Below the pieces are notes generated by a model. The model did no database searches. It was not told where the DNA came from and was given only the letters and a program-made list of their open reading frames with translations. A DNA stretch of 64,000 nt, taken from the NCBI RefSeq assembly GCF_900104395.1, contig NZ_FMXX01000005.1; one strand, written 5' to 3'. The stretch is from Fusobacterium_C necrophorum. GTDB taxonomy: Bacteria > Fusobacteriota > Fusobacteriia > Fusobacteriales > Fusobacteriaceae. A program made the position numbers and the translations under genes. Positions 19,697 to 26,748 of the stretch are shown piece after piece. The first letter of the stretch is position 1. Every line of letters starts with the position of its first letter.

Positions 19697-20215
19697 TTAC
19701 TTCCTCTTCTCTTCTTTCATTCCCTCTAATAGTTCCAAATAGATTTCTCCTCTTTCAAAATCGACTCTTTTGACAAAAACGGGAGTATCCGGAACCATGG
19801 TTTCATAGTCTTCCGATTGAATGACCAGAATAGGATGAGCTGCCGTTTCGAAAATTTCTTCCACCCTTCCGATTTCTTCTCCCGAGTCTGCTTCCTTTGC
19901 CAACAATCCGATATAGTCGCTCAGAAAAATATCCTCCTCCGTATATCCCAACAAATCTCTTCGTACTTCCAGGAAGGCATTTCGTAATTTAGAAGCTTCC
20001 GCCTTATTTTTAATTTCTTCAAACTGAAATACCCAGCTTTCTCCAAGCAAATACTCTATTTTTTTAGGAGTAAGTAATATGGTTTCCCCTGTTTCCAAGC
20101 GAATCATGCATTTATTTCCCAACAATTTCGGAAGTTCTTCCAAAGCGGATTTCACTTTTACCGCTCCTAAAAGATGATGGGTTCCTAAAATTCTACCTGC
20201 TGTTAAGAGTTTCAT
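19697..20215 (-). CDS. rimM: 16S rRNA processing protein RimM
   Basis: Ribosome assembly factor of 172 aa for maturation of the 30S head. The N-terminal RimM barrel starts with AGRILGTHHLLGAVKVKS and the C-terminal PRC-like barrel has DYIGLLAKEADSGEEIGRVEEIFE and the VPDTPVFVKRVD stretch near the end. The length is normal. It lies 10 bp after khpA and 1 bp before trmD, the usual neighbour. Confidence 0.93.
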   Translation of the reverse strand: MKLLTAGRILGTHHLLGAVKVKSALEELPKLLGNKCMIRLETGETILLTPKKIEYLLGESWVFQFEEIKNKAEASKLRNAFLEVRRDLLGYTEEDIFLSDYIGLLAKEADSGEEIGRVEEIFETAAHPILVIQSEDYETMVPDTPVFVKRVDFERGEIYLELLEGMKEEKRK

Positions 20216-20225
20216 CTTCCTCTCC

Positions 20226-20465
20226 TTAATCCAAAAATTCTACGTTGACATTCAATTTGTCTTTGACTCCCGCTGCCTGCATCACACCTCGGATAGCACT
20301 GGCGGTAAGTCCATTTTTTCCAATAATTTTTCCCATTTCCCCTTTGGCAACTCGAATTTGGAACGTGACCGTAGAGTCAATGACTTCATAGCTCACTCGA
20401 ACTTCTTCTTTTTCCTGCACCAATTCCTTTATGATATAATTCATTAAATATTCCAATCTTTCCAT
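20226..20465 (-). CDS. khpA: KH-domain RNA-binding protein KhpA
   Basis: Small RNA-binding protein of 79 aa consisting of one KH domain. The RNA-gripping GxxG loop is GKNG within GKIIGKNGLTASAIR. In other bacteria KhpA pairs with KhpB and influences division, envelope and sRNA-related regulation; in F. nucleatum KH proteins have been studied as candidate global RNA binders. No khpB is in this window. It is 14 bp after the DUF4911-like gene and 10 bp before rimM, a common position for khpA. Confidence 0.93.
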   Translation of the reverse strand: MERLEYLMNYIIKELVQEKEEVRVSYEVIDSTVTFQIRVAKGEMGKIIGKNGLTASAIRGVMQAAGVKDKLNVNVEFLD

Positions 20466-20479
20466 GCTCTCCTCCTAAT

Positions 20480-20725
20480 TTATAATCTTCCGCTCCAAGT
20501 TCCCTCGGAAAGGATTTCCAAAGAAACCCATTTTTTTCCTAAATCTTCCAACATTTCTCTCACAAAGTCTTTGAAATCTTCTGTCAATACGATGCTGAGC
20601 AAGCCCGTTTTTGAATCTAAGGTCCGAACAACGCCAACTCCCTCATAGGCCTCCATAATTTTATTGATAAAATCAATATCTTCCACCTTGCTTCGCAATA
20701 AAAATTCATAGCTCTTACTCTCCAA
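20480..20725 (-). CDS. Small protein resembling DUF4911
   Basis: Protein of 81 aa with no signal peptide or membrane segment. The alternating pattern (YEFLLRSKVEDIDFINKIMEA, then GVGVVRTLD and GLLSIVLTEDF) suggests a small alpha/beta ferredoxin-like or ACT-like fold. It resembles DUF4911, a fusobacterial/clostridial family of unknown function. It overlaps rsmA by 11 bp and precedes khpA by 14 bp, so a role near RNA or ribosome biology is possible but unproven. Confidence 0.7.
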   Translation of the reverse strand: MESKSYEFLLRSKVEDIDFINKIMEAYEGVGVVRTLDSKTGLLSIVLTEDFKDFVREMLEDLGKKWVSLEILSEGTWSGRL

Positions 20726-21521
20726 TTGAACTCCTTTCCAAAGTCTCTATGACGGAAAACCATTCTTGCAGAGATAAATTTTCCGCCCTTTCATTTTCTG
20801 CAATTCCAAGTTTTATCAGGCTCTCTTTGATTTCCGTTTTGCTAAAACCTAAACTCGAAAAATTATTGACCAAATTTTTCCGTTTATTCCAAAAACCCGC
20901 CTTCACATATTTAAAAAACAGCTCTTCGGGGATTTGCTTCACAATTTCTTCCCGCTCCTTCATATGAATTCCGATAAAGGCGGAATCCACCTTCGGGACA
21001 GGAGTAAAATATTCTTTGGGAATGGTAAACAAATATTCCGCTCTTGCAAAATACTCCACGGAAAGTGTCAAAGCACTTCTTTCTCTTCCTCTCTTTGCAC
21101 AGATCCTCTCTCCCACCTCTTTTTGCACCATGAGAAATGCTGCCGGAATCAGAGAACGATGCTCTATAATTTTTTGAATAATCGGAGAAGTAATGTAATA
21201 AGGAATGTTCGCCACCACTTTTGTTCCCTCTTCCATATATTTTGAAAAATCGACTTCCAAAACATCTCCCATAATCAAGCGATAGTTTTCATTTTTTCCG
21301 AACTTTTTTTCCAAGATAGGCTTCAAGTCCTCATCAATTTCTATATTTACAACAGACTTCGCCTCTTGCAGCAACAACTCCGTCAGGGCTCCCTCTCCAG
21401 GTCCAATCTCTAAAATGTTGTCCTGCTTTTGCACCTCAGAAACTTCGAGGATTCTTGCAAGAATCTCCGCCTGCTTCGTTAAAAAATTTTGTCCATATTT
21501 TTTTTTATGCTGAAATGCCAT
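20715..21521 (-). CDS. rsmA: 16S rRNA dimethyladenosine transferase RsmA (KsgA)
   Basis: Enzyme of 268 aa that dimethylates A1518 and A1519 of 16S rRNA, a late checkpoint of 30S assembly. Motifs: KKYGQNFL at the N-terminus, SAM-binding EIGPGEGALTELLL (about 38-51) and catalytic NIPYYITSP (about 105-113). The C-terminal helical domain is complete. It is 8 bp downstream of hpt and overlaps the DUF4911-like gene by 11 bp. Confidence 0.96.
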   Translation of the reverse strand: MAFQHKKKYGQNFLTKQAEILARILEVSEVQKQDNILEIGPGEGALTELLLQEAKSVVNIEIDEDLKPILEKKFGKNENYRLIMGDVLEVDFSKYMEEGTKVVANIPYYITSPIIQKIIEHRSLIPAAFLMVQKEVGERICAKRGRERSALTLSVEYFARAEYLFTIPKEYFTPVPKVDSAFIGIHMKEREEIVKQIPEELFFKYVKAGFWNKRKNLVNNFSSLGFSKTEIKESLIKLGIAENERAENLSLQEWFSVIETLERSSIGE

Positions 21522-21529
21522 GCAAACTC

Positions 21530-22066
21530 CTAATTTTCTTCAAATACGATCGTGCCGATATATGGTAGATTCCGATATTTTTGATCATAATCCAATCCAT
21601 ATCCCACCACAAAGGCGTCCGGAATCGTAAAGCCTATATAATCTCCTTTTAAATCCACTTTTCTTCGTTCCGGTTTGTCCAATAAAGTACAGATTTTAAT
21701 TTTCGCCGCTCCCTTGGCATATAAAAATTCTTTGACATAATTTAAAGTCAATCCGCTATCGATAATATCTTCAACAATCAAAAGATTTTTCCCTTTGATA
21801 TCAAAATCCGTATCTTTTAAAATTTTAACAACCCCTGAAGTCGTTGTTCCACTTCCATAACTGGAAACGCTCATAAAATCAATTTTCAAATCTAAATCGA
21901 TTTCTTTCATCAAGTCACTTAAAAACATGACGGAACCCTTTAATAAGCCTAAAAAAATAACTTCTTCTTCTCTATCTTGATAATCCTTTTCAATTTCTTT
22001 TGCCAACTCTCGAATTCTTTCTTCCACTCTTTCTCGTGTTATCATCGTTTCAATTCTATAGTTCAC
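21530..22066 (-). CDS. hpt: Hypoxanthine phosphoribosyltransferase
   Basis: Purine salvage enzyme of 178 aa converting hypoxanthine or guanine with PRPP to IMP or GMP. The PRPP-binding motif LLIVEDIIDSGLTL lies near residues 95-108, preceded by the flexible-loop region VSSYGSGTTTSG. The start is GTG at 22066, 9 nt after an AAGGAGG ribosome site; an ATG seven codons later has no such site. It is the first gene of the 14-gene minus-strand run and sits behind a clear promoter. Confidence 0.94.
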   Translation of the reverse strand: MNYRIETMITRERVEERIRELAKEIEKDYQDREEEVIFLGLLKGSVMFLSDLMKEIDLDLKIDFMSVSSYGSGTTTSGVVKILKDTDFDIKGKNLLIVEDIIDSGLTLNYVKEFLYAKGAAKIKICTLLDKPERRKVDLKGDYIGFTIPDAFVVGYGLDYDQKYRNLPYIGTIVFEEN

Positions 22067-22109
22067 TCAACCTGTCCTCCTTAAAAATAAAGCTTCTTTT
22101 TCTTCCTCA

Positions 22110-22138
22110 ATCATATCATTTCATTTTGTATTTAGCAA
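22110..22138 (-). promoter_or_regulatory. Promoter of the hpt-to-Na/Pi symporter run
   Basis: On the minus strand TTGCTA (22138-22133), a 17-bp spacer and TATGAT (22115-22110), with an extended -10 TGA before it. It lies 44 bp upstream of the hpt start and is arranged back to back with the divergent promoter at 22146-22174. Confidence 0.6.
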
Positions 22139-22145
22139 GTATTTA

Positions 22146-22174
22146 TTGATATTTTCAAGGAAGTATGTTATGAT
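22146..22174 (+). promoter_or_regulatory. Promoter of the PASTA-rsgA-rpe operon
   Basis: TTGATA (22146-22151), 17 bp, TATGAT (22169-22174) with an extended -10 TGT. It lies 41 bp upstream of the ATG at 22216. Its -35 is only 7 bp from the -35 of the divergent hpt promoter. Confidence 0.6.
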
Positions 22175-22215
22175 AAATGAGAGAAAAATTCATCTTTTAT
22201 GAAGGAGTTTATTTC

Positions 22216-22923
22216 ATGGATTTTAGAAAAAATATTTTATTATATTTGGGACTTTTTGTCCTTATTTTCTTTTCTTATAAAGTATTCACAAGATATTATT
22301 TTCATGATTTTTTACATGAAGTACCTGCTGTGATTGGTCTTTCCGAAAAAGAAGCTAAAAAATTACTCTCAAAAAATGATCTGGAAATCAAAGTGATGGG
22401 AGAACAGTATTCTCATTTACCGGAAGGGCAAATCGTAGTACAGAACCCGAAAGAAAATTCTGTCGTAAAATCTGGAAGAAGAATTCAAGTATGGCTCAGT
22501 CGAGGACAAAATTTATTGCAAATTCCTTCCTTGATTGGTACAAATTTACTGACTGCTCAATCTTTAGTCCAACAGCAGGGATTGATTATCGATAAAATTA
22601 CTTATATTCCAAAAGATTTACCTTATAATGAAATTTTAGCAACCGATCCCGATTTATCAAAACCTGTTGCAAAAGGAAGCAAAATTTCTTTCTTAGTTAG
22701 CGGTTCAGCAAGTTCTAGCGATTTGAATTTAAAAGTTCCTGATGTGATTGGTTATCCCGTCGAAGATGCCAAATTTATCTTGGAAGCCGAACAATTGCTT
22801 TTGGGAAACATCATCAAAAAGCCAAGTGAAGAAACAGAAGCCGGCATTGTTCTTGGGACAAGTATTCCAGTAGGAAGAAACGTGAATTTATCTACAAAAA
22901 TTGATTTGATTGTAAGTGAGTAG
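22216..22923 (+). CDS. Membrane-anchored PASTA-domain protein without kinase
   Basis: Protein of 235 aa. The ATG at 22216 is chosen because GAAGGAG lies 8 nt upstream; an in-frame ATG at 22177 has no ribosome site and lies next to the promoter. A short basic N-terminus and one membrane segment (about residues 7-24) put the rest outside the membrane. Three PASTA repeats follow: about 36-97 (VPAVIGLSEKEAKKLL), 100-165 (IPSLIGTNLLTAQSL) and 172-235 (VPDVIGYPVEDAKFIL). PASTA repeats bind peptidoglycan or muropeptides. It occupies the position of the Ser/Thr kinase PrkC in prkC-rsgA-rpe loci, but no kinase domain is present. Confidence 0.85.
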   Translation: MDFRKNILLYLGLFVLIFFSYKVFTRYYFHDFLHEVPAVIGLSEKEAKKLLSKNDLEIKVMGEQYSHLPEGQIVVQNPKENSVVKSGRRIQVWLSRGQNLLQIPSLIGTNLLTAQSLVQQQGLIIDKITYIPKDLPYNEILATDPDLSKPVAKGSKISFLVSGSASSSDLNLKVPDVIGYPVEDAKFILEAEQLLLGNIIKKPSEETEAGIVLGTSIPVGRNVNLSTKIDLIVSE

Positions 22924-22938
22924 GGAGGTTTTACTATC
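22923..22938 (+). promoter_or_regulatory. Ribosome binding site that points to an ATC start for rsgA
   Basis: GGGAGG at 22923-22928 is followed after 7 nt by ATC at 22936-22938. No ATG, GTG or TTG occurs in the rsgA frame between the TAG at 22921 and the GTG at 23020, and the region between already encodes RsgA-like sequence. Confidence 0.6.
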
Positions 22939-23817
22939 AGAGGAGTCGTTATCCATAAAATTCAAGGATTTTATTATGTAGAAGCGGAGCATCAAATATT
23001 CGAATGTAAACTACGGGGTGTGCTAAAGAAAAAAGAGAACAAACATAACTGTGTGGTTGGAGATTGGGTAGAGATTTCGGAAGAAAATACCATTCTGGAG
23101 GTCTATCCCCGAAAAAACCGATTGACTCGACCTGTAGTTGCCAACATTGACTATTTAGCAATTCAGTTTGCAGCAAAAAATCCGGTTCTTGATTTTTATC
23201 GGCTTCATATGTTACTTTTACATAGTATGTATGAAAAAATTCGTCCCTGTGTCATCATCAATAAAATTGATTTGCTGACAGAGACGGAGTTGGAAGAATT
23301 CCGAAAGCAATTTGATTTTTTGCAAGCTCTCTCCATTCCTCTTTTCTTTATTTCTCAAAAAGAACAAAAAGGAATTGAAGCCTTGAAACAATTTTTTCAG
23401 GATAAGGTAACTGCTATCGGCGGTCCCAGCGGAGTAGGAAAATCAAGTTTAATCAATCTCCTTCAAGAAGTGAAAGAATTGGAAACGGGAGAAATCAGTA
23501 AAAAATTACAAAGAGGAAAACATACAACCAGGGACAGTCGTCTGCTGCCCCTGCCTCAAGGAGGATATATTATAGATACTCCGGGCTTTTCTTCTTTAGA
23601 GCTTCCTCCTATTGAAAATTTTGAGCAACTTACATCTCTTTTTCCGGAATTTCAAAGGAAAGAGTCCTGTAAATTTGGAGATTGTCACCATATTCATGAA
23701 CCTTTTTGTGCTGTCCGCAAGGCTGTGGAAGAAGGAGAAATTTCAAAAGAACGTTATCAATTTTTTACAGACATATATTATCAATTAAAAACAGAGAGGT
23801 GGAAGTATGGAAATTAA
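22936..23817 (+). CDS. rsgA: Ribosome small-subunit-dependent GTPase RsgA, apparent ATC start
   Basis: 30S maturation GTPase of 293 aa if it begins at ATC 22936. The N-terminal OB fold starts RGVVIHKIQGFYYVE and continues CKLRGVLKKK and VVGDWVEI, as in the family. The circularly permuted GTPase has NKIDLL, then P-loop GGPSGVGKSSL, RGKHTTRDSR and DTPGFSS. The C-terminal zinc segment is CKFGDCHHIHEPFC. The first standard start codon (GTG 23020) would remove 28 residues of the OB fold. The frame is the same as the PASTA gene, separated only by TAG, so readthrough is a second possibility. It overlaps rpe by 11 bp. Confidence 0.88.
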   Translation: MRGVVIHKIQGFYYVEAEHQIFECKLRGVLKKKENKHNCVVGDWVEISEENTILEVYPRKNRLTRPVVANIDYLAIQFAAKNPVLDFYRLHMLLLHSMYEKIRPCVIINKIDLLTETELEEFRKQFDFLQALSIPLFFISQKEQKGIEALKQFFQDKVTAIGGPSGVGKSSLINLLQEVKELETGEISKKLQRGKHTTRDSRLLPLPQGGYIIDTPGFSSLELPPIENFEQLTSLFPEFQRKESCKFGDCHHIHEPFCAVRKAVEEGEISKERYQFFTDIYYQLKTERWKYGN

Positions 23818-24445
23818 AATTGCTCCCTCGATTCTATCCAGTGATTTTAGCCGGCTGGGAGAAGAAATTGTAGCAATTGATCAAGCAAAGGCGGATTATA
23901 TTCATATTGACGTAATGGACGGGGTTTTTGTACCGAATTTAACCTTTGGTCCCCCTGTCATTAAATCCATTCGTAAATATACCAATTTGATATTCGATGT
24001 GCACTTGATGATAGACAGACCGGAACGATATATTGAAGACTATGTGAAAGCGGGAGCTGATATTATTACGGTACATGCGGAATCTACGATTCATTTACAT
24101 CGGGTCATACAGCAAATAAAATCATTCGGAGTAAAAGCGGCGGTGTCTTTAAATCCTTCCACTTCGGAGGAAGTTTTAAAATATATCATTCACGATTTGG
24201 ACATGGTCTTAGTGATGAGTGTCAATCCCGGTTTTGGAGGGCAAACATTCATTCCGTCAGTAATAGACAAAATCAAAGCGATTCGTGCAATGAGAGAAGA
24301 TATTGAAATTGAAGTAGACGGAGGAATTACAGATACGACGATTCAAGCTTGTGTGGAAGCCGGAGCTTCTACCTTTGTAGCCGGTTCTTACGTATTTTCA
24401 GGAAACTATGCAGAAAGAATTGCAAATCTAAAAAATAAAAAATAA
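23807..24445 (+). CDS. rpe: Ribulose-phosphate 3-epimerase
   Basis: TIM-barrel metalloenzyme of 212 aa interconverting ribulose 5-phosphate and xylulose 5-phosphate in the pentose phosphate pathway. Motifs: APSILSSDFSRLGEE, HIDVMDGVFVPNLTFGP (about 33-49), DVHLMI, MSVNPGFGGQ and EVDGGI. Overlaps the end of rsgA by 11 bp; the rsgA-rpe order is common. Confidence 0.97.
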   Translation: MEIKIAPSILSSDFSRLGEEIVAIDQAKADYIHIDVMDGVFVPNLTFGPPVIKSIRKYTNLIFDVHLMIDRPERYIEDYVKAGADIITVHAESTIHLHRVIQQIKSFGVKAAVSLNPSTSEEVLKYIIHDLDMVLVMSVNPGFGGQTFIPSVIDKIKAIRAMREDIEIEVDGGITDTTIQACVEAGASTFVAGSYVFSGNYAERIANLKNKK

Positions 24446-24457
24446 GGAGTGAACAAC

Positions 24458-25132
24458 ATGACTGTAAATTTTATCAAAGTGAACGATCTATTGGAAGAAT
24501 TTTATAAATTATTTTACAAGACAGAGGATATGGCTCTCAAAAGAGGAATTAAATGCTTGACACATACGGAGCTTCATATCATTGAATCCGTCGGGCATGA
24601 ATCCCTGACGATGAACGAATTGGCGGAACGTCTGGGAATTACGATGGGAACTGCCACCGTAGCGGCTTCCAAATTGTCGGAAAAAGGATTTTTAAATCGA
24701 GAAAGATCACAAAACGACAGAAGAAAAGTATTTGTTTCCTTGACCGACAAGGGAATTAAAGCTCTGGCATATCATAACAGTTATCATAAAATGATTATGT
24801 CTTCCATTACGGAGCATATCAAAGGAAAAGATTTAGACCATTTTATTTCCGTCTTTGAAGACATTTTGGAAGCTTTGAGAAGTAAAACGGACTATTTTAA
24901 ACCGTTACCGGTTTGTGATTTTGAGCATGGCACTAAAATTTCTGTAGTGGAAATTAAAGGAACTCCGATTGTTCAAAACTATTTCGCTTCACAAGGAATT
25001 GAAAATTTCACAGTGGTTATCACGAAAAAAGGTGCCGATAAGGGAATTGTCATCCTTGAAAAACAAGACGGTAGTGAATTGCAACTGGATATTCTGGATG
25101 CCAAAAATTTAATCGGAATCAAAGCCGACTAA
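24458..25132 (+). CDS. MarR-family regulator with FeoA-like C-terminal domain
   Basis: Protein of 224 aa. ATG 24458 is chosen because AAGGAG (24444-24449) lies 8 nt upstream; a GTG at 24449 overlaps that site. Residues about 35-105 form a MarR winged helix: LTMNELAERLGITMGTATVAAS is the helix-turn-helix region and RSQNDRRKVFVSLTDKG the wing. Residues about 150-224 look like a small beta barrel of the FeoA/SH3 type (ISVVEIKGTPIVQNYFASQGI). DtxR/MntR metal regulators carry such a tail, MarR proteins usually do not, so metal or partner sensing is possible. Target genes are unknown. It follows rpe by 12 bp and precedes rqcH by 14 bp. Confidence 0.8.
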   Translation: MTVNFIKVNDLLEEFYKLFYKTEDMALKRGIKCLTHTELHIIESVGHESLTMNELAERLGITMGTATVAASKLSEKGFLNRERSQNDRRKVFVSLTDKGIKALAYHNSYHKMIMSSITEHIKGKDLDHFISVFEDILEALRSKTDYFKPLPVCDFEHGTKISVVEIKGTPIVQNYFASQGIENFTVVITKKGADKGIVILEKQDGSELQLDILDAKNLIGIKAD

Positions 25133-25146
25133 TCGAGAGGAGGATT

Positions 25147-26748
25147 ATGCTTTATTTAGACGGAGTTTCTCTCTCCTTTTTACGAAAAGACATCGAAGAG
25201 AGACTATGCAAGAGAAAAATTCATCGTATTTTTCAAAATACAGATACTTCTCTTTCCCTACAATTCGGGAAACAACTTCTCGTGCTATCTTGTAATCCTC
25301 AACTACCTATTTGTTATGTGACGGAAGAAAAAGAAACGGTTCTGGAAGAATCCGTTTCTTCTTTTTTAAATAGCTTACGAAAGCACTTAATGAACAGTCT
25401 TTTATATCAGGTGGAACAGGTAGCTTGGGACAGAACTCTCATCTTTCGATTTTCCAAATTGACGGAATTGGGAGAATACAAGCAATATTTTTTAATCTTT
25501 GAGTTGATGGGAAGAAATTCCAATCTCTTCCTTTGCGACCGGGATTATAAAATTTTGGATCTTTTAAAACGTTTTTCTTTGGATGAACTTCCCACAAGAA
25601 ATTTATTTCCGGGAGCAAAGTATGAAGCTTTGAGCTCTTCCAAAACAGCTCCCGATAAAATGACCGCCAGTACTGAAAAACCTTATTTTCAAACAGTGGA
25701 GGGAGTCGGAAAACTATTGGCAGAAGCTTTGGAAACGCCGGAAGATTTACAAAATATTCTTCAAGAAGCCCCCAAGATTCATCTCTATCGAAAAAAAGGA
25801 AAAATTGTTCTATTGAACTTTTTGGGCTTAGCTCCCAAAGATTATGATGAGTTTCTTTCCTTTTCGGACTTACAGGAAGCCATTCTCTTTTATTTTCAAG
25901 AGGAAAATATTTTCGGAAGCCTTGTAAAATTACGAAAACAACTGGAAACACAAGTTCTGAAGCGAAAAAAGAAAGTGGAACAAATTTTAAAAAAAATTGA
26001 AACGGACGAAGTACAGCATGCAAATTTTGAAGTCTGGAAAGAAAAAGGCGATATTTTAGCCTCTTCTCTGTTCCAAATAAAAAAGGGACAGGACAGCTGT
26101 GAAGCTTTTGATTTTTATCACAATGAAATGACATCTATTCCCCTGGACCCTCGTAAGACACCTCAGGAAAATTTGGAATACTACTATAAAAAATACAATA
26201 AGGCAAAGACAACCTTAGTCTATGCTCGAAAACGGAAAGAGGAAATGCAAAAGGAGTTTTCCTATTTAGACAGTGTCCTTGCTTTCCTGTATTCAGCCGA
26301 TGACATTGAGGTCTTAAAAGGAATTGAGGAAGAATGCATTCAAGTAGGATATATCAAACCAAAAATAAAAAAAGGATGCAGAAAAAAGAAAAAAGTGGAA
26401 AAAAAATATGCAGTTATCGAATATCCGAATTATTCTCTTTTCTATGGAAGAAACCATAGCGAAAATGACTTTTTAAGTTTTCAAGTTGCAGAAAAAGAGG
26501 AGTATTGGTTTCATGCGAAAAATATTCCCGGTTCTCATGTCATCCTACGAAGTTTCGTTCCTGTGGAGGAGGAGATGATTCAAAGAGCCTGTCAAGTGGC
26601 TGCTTTCCATAGTAAGGCGGAATTGGGAGACAAGGTTCTGGTGGATTACACTCAAAAAAAATATTTGAAAAAACCGAAAGATTCCAAACCCGGTTTTGTA
26701 AGCTATACACATGAAAAAGGAATCTGGGTAGTAAAGGAAGCATTATGA
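25147..26748 (+). CDS. rqcH: RqcH, ribosome quality control NFACT protein
   Basis: Protein of 533 aa of the NFACT (Rqc2/RqcH, formerly fibronectin-binding FbpA) family. NFACT-N comes first with the Asp95-Arg96 pair in AWDRTL that matches the conserved DR motif needed for alanine tailing; then helix-hairpin-helix and coiled-coil regions (about 250-400, rich in Lys/Glu); then the NFACT-R domain with EYWFHAKNIPGSHVILR (about 454-470). In bacteria RqcH binds stalled 50S-peptidyl-tRNA and recruits tRNA-Ala to add alanine tails that mark nascent chains for degradation. The gene lies in one operon with rsgA. Confidence 0.92.
   Translation: MLYLDGVSLSFLRKDIEERLCKRKIHRIFQNTDTSLSLQFGKQLLVLSCNPQLPICYVTEEKETVLEESVSSFLNSLRKHLMNSLLYQVEQVAWDRTLIFRFSKLTELGEYKQYFLIFELMGRNSNLFLCDRDYKILDLLKRFSLDELPTRNLFPGAKYEALSSSKTAPDKMTASTEKPYFQTVEGVGKLLAEALETPEDLQNILQEAPKIHLYRKKGKIVLLNFLGLAPKDYDEFLSFSDLQEAILFYFQEENIFGSLVKLRKQLETQVLKRKKKVEQILKKIETDEVQHANFEVWKEKGDILASSLFQIKKGQDSCEAFDFYHNEMTSIPLDPRKTPQENLEYYYKKYNKAKTTLVYARKRKEEMQKEFSYLDSVLAFLYSADDIEVLKGIEEECIQVGYIKPKIKKGCRKKKKVEKKYAVIEYPNYSLFYGRNHSENDFLSFQVAEKEEYWFHAKNIPGSHVILRSFVPVEEEMIQRACQVAAFHSKAELGDKVLVDYTQKKYLKKPKDSKPGFVSYTHEKGIWVVKEAL

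Noticed and set aside
22177..22215. ATG 22177 as the start of the PASTA gene
   Set aside because: It lies just after the -10 at 22169-22174, so the transcript could barely include it, and it has no ribosome site, whereas ATG 22216 has GAAGGAG.
25439..26134. 231-aa minus-strand ORF opposite rqcH
   Set aside because: Fully antisense to a well-supported gene, with composition biased toward Phe/Leu/Lys as expected from a shadow frame.
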